Assembly: GCF_009729205.1 (NCBI RefSeq)
Contig: NZ_VTHB01000004.1
Location: 186,001 to 250,000 of the forward strand
Direction: 5' to 3'
Length of the DNA: 64,000 bases
Source: Mycobacteroides sp. CBMA 271
GTDB lineage: Bacteria > Actinomycetota > Actinomycetes > Mycobacteriales > Mycobacteriaceae
The notes under the pieces are model-generated. The model was not told the DNA's origin and did not search any database. It saw nothing but the letters and a program-made list of their open reading frames with translations. Numbering within the stretch: the first letter of the stretch is position 1; each line of letters opens with the position of its first letter. Made by a program: the position numbers and the translations under genes. This document shows positions 62,071-64,000 of the stretch, piece after piece.

Positions 62071-64000
62071 GTGACCCGGGCCTCTACCGAGCGTTCGAAA
62101 GTTCCCAGCGTCGGGAGGCTTGGCCTCGTCGACTCGCGGGCCGCTGCCCTGCTCGAAGGGTTGGGTTGGACCACCGAAGCGCATATCCCGCTGCTGTGGT
62201 CGCTGTCGCGGTCGCCCGATGCCGACGCCGCACTGCTCACCCTGATTCGGCTGCGCGAGGAATTGGGAGCAGGCTGGGCGGAGTTGGATGCCGCGCTGAG
62301 CGCCGACCCGTCCTTACGTGGACGACTGCTGTCGGTCATTGGGTCCTCGCTGGCGCTGGGGGATCACCTGGTGGCGCACCCCGATCGGTGGCGGTTGCTG
62401 GTCGGGGAAATCGAGCTGGAGTCCAAAGCCGAACTGCAGCGGCGATTTTTGGCGACGGTGGGCGCTGTGCAGGGGCGAGCTTCGGTTCCGGAGACCGCAG
62501 CCCTCGCTGCGTTGCGGGATGCTTACCGTGACCGGCTGCTGGTACTCGCCGCACTCGACCTGGCGGCCACCGTTGAGAACGAACCGGTGTTGCCGTTCCC
62601 GGTGGTGGGCCAGCACTTGTCCGATCTCGCCGATGCCGCGCTGGAGGCGGCGCTGGCGGTCGCGGTCTCGCTGGTGGTTCCGGAGGGGCAGGCCCCGCCC
62701 CGGCTCGCCGTCATCGCGATGGGCAAATGCGGTGCACGCGAACTCAATTACGTCAGCGATGTCGACGTCATCTTCGTGGCGGAGGAGGCCGATTCGCTGA
62801 CCACCCGCGTCGCCGGGGAGTTGATACGCGTCGGCTCCGGCAGCTTTTTTGAGGTCGATGCCGCGCTGCGCCCCGAGGGCAAGGCGGGTGCGTTGGTGCG
62901 CACCTTGGACGCTCATGTCGCGTACTACCGGCGGTGGGCCAAGACCTGGGAATTCCAGGCGCTACTCAAGGCGCGTCCAGCGGTCGGCGATCCGGATCTG
63001 GGCCAGGCCTATGTGGACGCGCTCATGCCGATGGTGTGGACCGCCTGCGAGCGCGAGGATTTCGTGCCCGAGGTACAGGCCATGCGCCGCCGGGTGGAAT
63101 CGCTGGTGCCGGCAGATCTGCGCGAGCGCGAGATCAAGCTGGGCACCGGCGGACTGCGTGACGTCGAATTCGCGGTGCAGCTGCTGCAGCTGGTACACGG
63201 GCGCGTGGACGAGTCTCTGCATGTGGCGTCGACTGTGGACGCGCTGGCCGCGCTTTCCGCCGGCGGTTACATCGGACGCGACGACAGCGCGAATCTGACT
63301 GCCTCGTATGAGTTCTTGCGTCTGCTGGAGCACCGGCTGCAGTTGCAGCGGCTCAAGCGCACCCACACCCTGCCCGCCCCGGAGGACACCGAGGCGATGC
63401 GCTGGCTGGCCCGTGCCGCCCACGTGCGCCCCGATGGGCAAAACGATGCGGTGGGGGTGTTGCGGGCGGAGATCAAACGGCAGGCGATGCGAGTGTCGCG
63501 CCTGCACGCCAAGCTGTTCTACCAACCGCTGCTCGAATCGGTGACCGAGTTTGATAAGGAAACGTTGGGGCTGTCCAATGAGGCCGCGACCCGACAGCTC
63601 ACGGCGCTGGGATACCAACAGCCGCAGCACGCGCTGAGTCACCTGGCTGCGCTCACCAAAGAGGGCGGACGGCGCGGGCGAATCCAATCCATCCTGCTGC
63701 CAACGCTTTTGGATTGGCTTGCGGACACCCCCGATCCGGACGCCGGGCTGCTGGCCTACCGCCGGGTGAGTGAGGCGCTGGTCGACCAGACCTGGTACCT
63801 GCGCACCCTGCGCGACGAGAGCGCGGTGGCGAAGCGGCTCATGCGGATACTGGGCACCTCCGCCTACGTGCCCGATCTCATCATGCGCGCACCCGAGGTC
63901 ATCCAGTTGTACGCCGACGGGCCCAACGGGCCTAAACTCCTTGAAGCGGAACCGATTTCGGTGTCCGGGGCACTGATTGCATCCTCGGCGCGTCACACCG
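62071..64000 (+). CDS. glnE: Glutamine synthetase adenylyltransferase (glnE), 3' end outside window
   Basis: From GTG 62071, 643 residues are visible and the frame is open at the edge. The N-terminal nucleotidyltransferase carries [23 protein letters not shown] near residue 210 and [19 protein letters not shown] near 350. A helical linker follows, and the C-terminal half (expected second transferase domain) begins but is cut off. GlnE adds or removes AMP on GlnA1. The one-base gap after glnA2 implies a shared transcript. Confidence 0.95.
   Translation, partial: MTRASTERSKVPSVGRLGLVDSRAAALLEGLGWTTEAHIPLLWSLSRSPDADAALLTLIRLREELGAGWAELDAALSADPSLRGRLLSVIGSSLALGDHLVAHPDRWRLLVGEIELESKAELQRRFLATVGAVQGRASVPETAALAALRDAYRDRLLVLAALDLAATVENEPVLPFPVVGQHLSDLADAALEAALAVAVSLVVPEGQAPPRLAVIAMGKCGARELNYVSDVDVIFVAEEADSLTTRVAGELIRVGSGSFFEVDAALRPEGKAGALVRTLDAHVAYYRRWAKTWEFQALLKARPAVGDPDLGQAYVDALMPMVWTACEREDFVPEVQAMRRRVESLVPADLREREIKLGTGGLRDVEFAVQLLQLVHGRVDESLHVASTVDALAALSAGGYIGRDDSANLTASYEFLRLLEHRLQLQRLKRTHTLPAPEDTEAMRWLARAAHVRPDGQNDAVGVLRAEIKRQAMRVSRLHAKLFYQPLLESVTEFDKETLGLSNEAATRQLTALGYQQPQHALSHLAALTKEGGRRGRIQSILLPTLLDWLADTPDPDAGLLAYRRVSEALVDQTWYLRTLRDESAVAKRLMRILGTSAYVPDLIMRAPEVIQLYADGPNGPKLLEAEPISVSGALIASSARHT

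Noticed and set aside
63949..63980. GGAACCG motif resembling the ECF -35 element
   Set aside because: It is inside the glnE coding sequence on the plus strand with no gene start downstream in the window.

Overview
The window is chromosomal DNA from a rapidly growing mycobacterium, most likely the Mycobacteroides abscessus/chelonae group. The evidence is the high GC, the FAS-II mycolic-acid operon (mabR, fabD, acpM, kasA, accD6), a mycothiol-dependent formaldehyde dehydrogenase, an MspA-type porin gene, a wax ester synthase/DGAT, paired CaeA/Hip1-like hydrolases, glnA2-glnE, a 13E12-type HNH gene with a mycobacterial SOS box, and many leaderless or GTG starts. From recalled M. tuberculosis gene order, most of the backbone is collinear with the Rv2221c-Rv2259 region, read in the opposite sense and broken by accessory blocks. 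No search was run, so the species call is an inference.

Layout. 0-4.8 kb: an FAD monooxygenase fragment, a membrane diguanylate cyclase, mscR, a serine hydrolase, DUF3145 and a DoxX-like protein. 4.8-14.1 kb: an alpha/beta hydrolase, the FAS-II operon with its regulator MabR, then aceE. 14.2-15.9 kb: a lipoprotein, DUF3052, ahpE and tRNA-Val(TAC). 15.9-33.5 kb is accessory. It opens with a 1.2-kb segment between two copies of the tRNA-Val 3' end. Next come a DUF6319 gene under an SOS-like palindrome, an MspA porin gene broken by an in-frame stop, and a lower-GC operon of secreted proteins that includes a HExxHxxGxxD metalloprotease. The block ends with a minus-strand cluster of type VII (ESX)-like substrates, four DUF3558 lipoproteins and a DUF2235 phospholipase-like enzyme.

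33.4-42.3 kb: a nickel/cobalt transporter, an MpaB-like protein, cobD, SURF1, ptpA-ptkA, cobC, Nif3, a zinc-ribbon protein and RNase H/phosphatase. 42.3-50.2 kb: an FMN/heme-type protein, the moxR3-DUF58 operon, a VOC-AraC-VOC operon, the SOS-controlled HNH gene and rnpB (RNase P RNA). 50.2-64 kb: an RNB exonuclease, a CYTH-CHAD protein, a FAAL, panB, WS/DGAT, two CaeA-type hydrolases, glnA2 and the 5' part of glnE.

The most notable signal is in the accessory block. Three transcription units of the ESX-like cluster each begin with the same promoter: an 11-base identical -35 region containing GGAAC, exactly 18 bases, then GTC. This is the signature of an ECF sigma factor and matches the SigM type known to control esx genes in M. 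tuberculosis. The cluster therefore looks like one coordinated secreted-effector regulon. It contains an EspC-like protein with an intact YxxxE signal, an 804-residue WxG-bearing protein, a PPE/EspB-like protein and a Tle1-like hydrolase, with no secretion machinery encoded locally.
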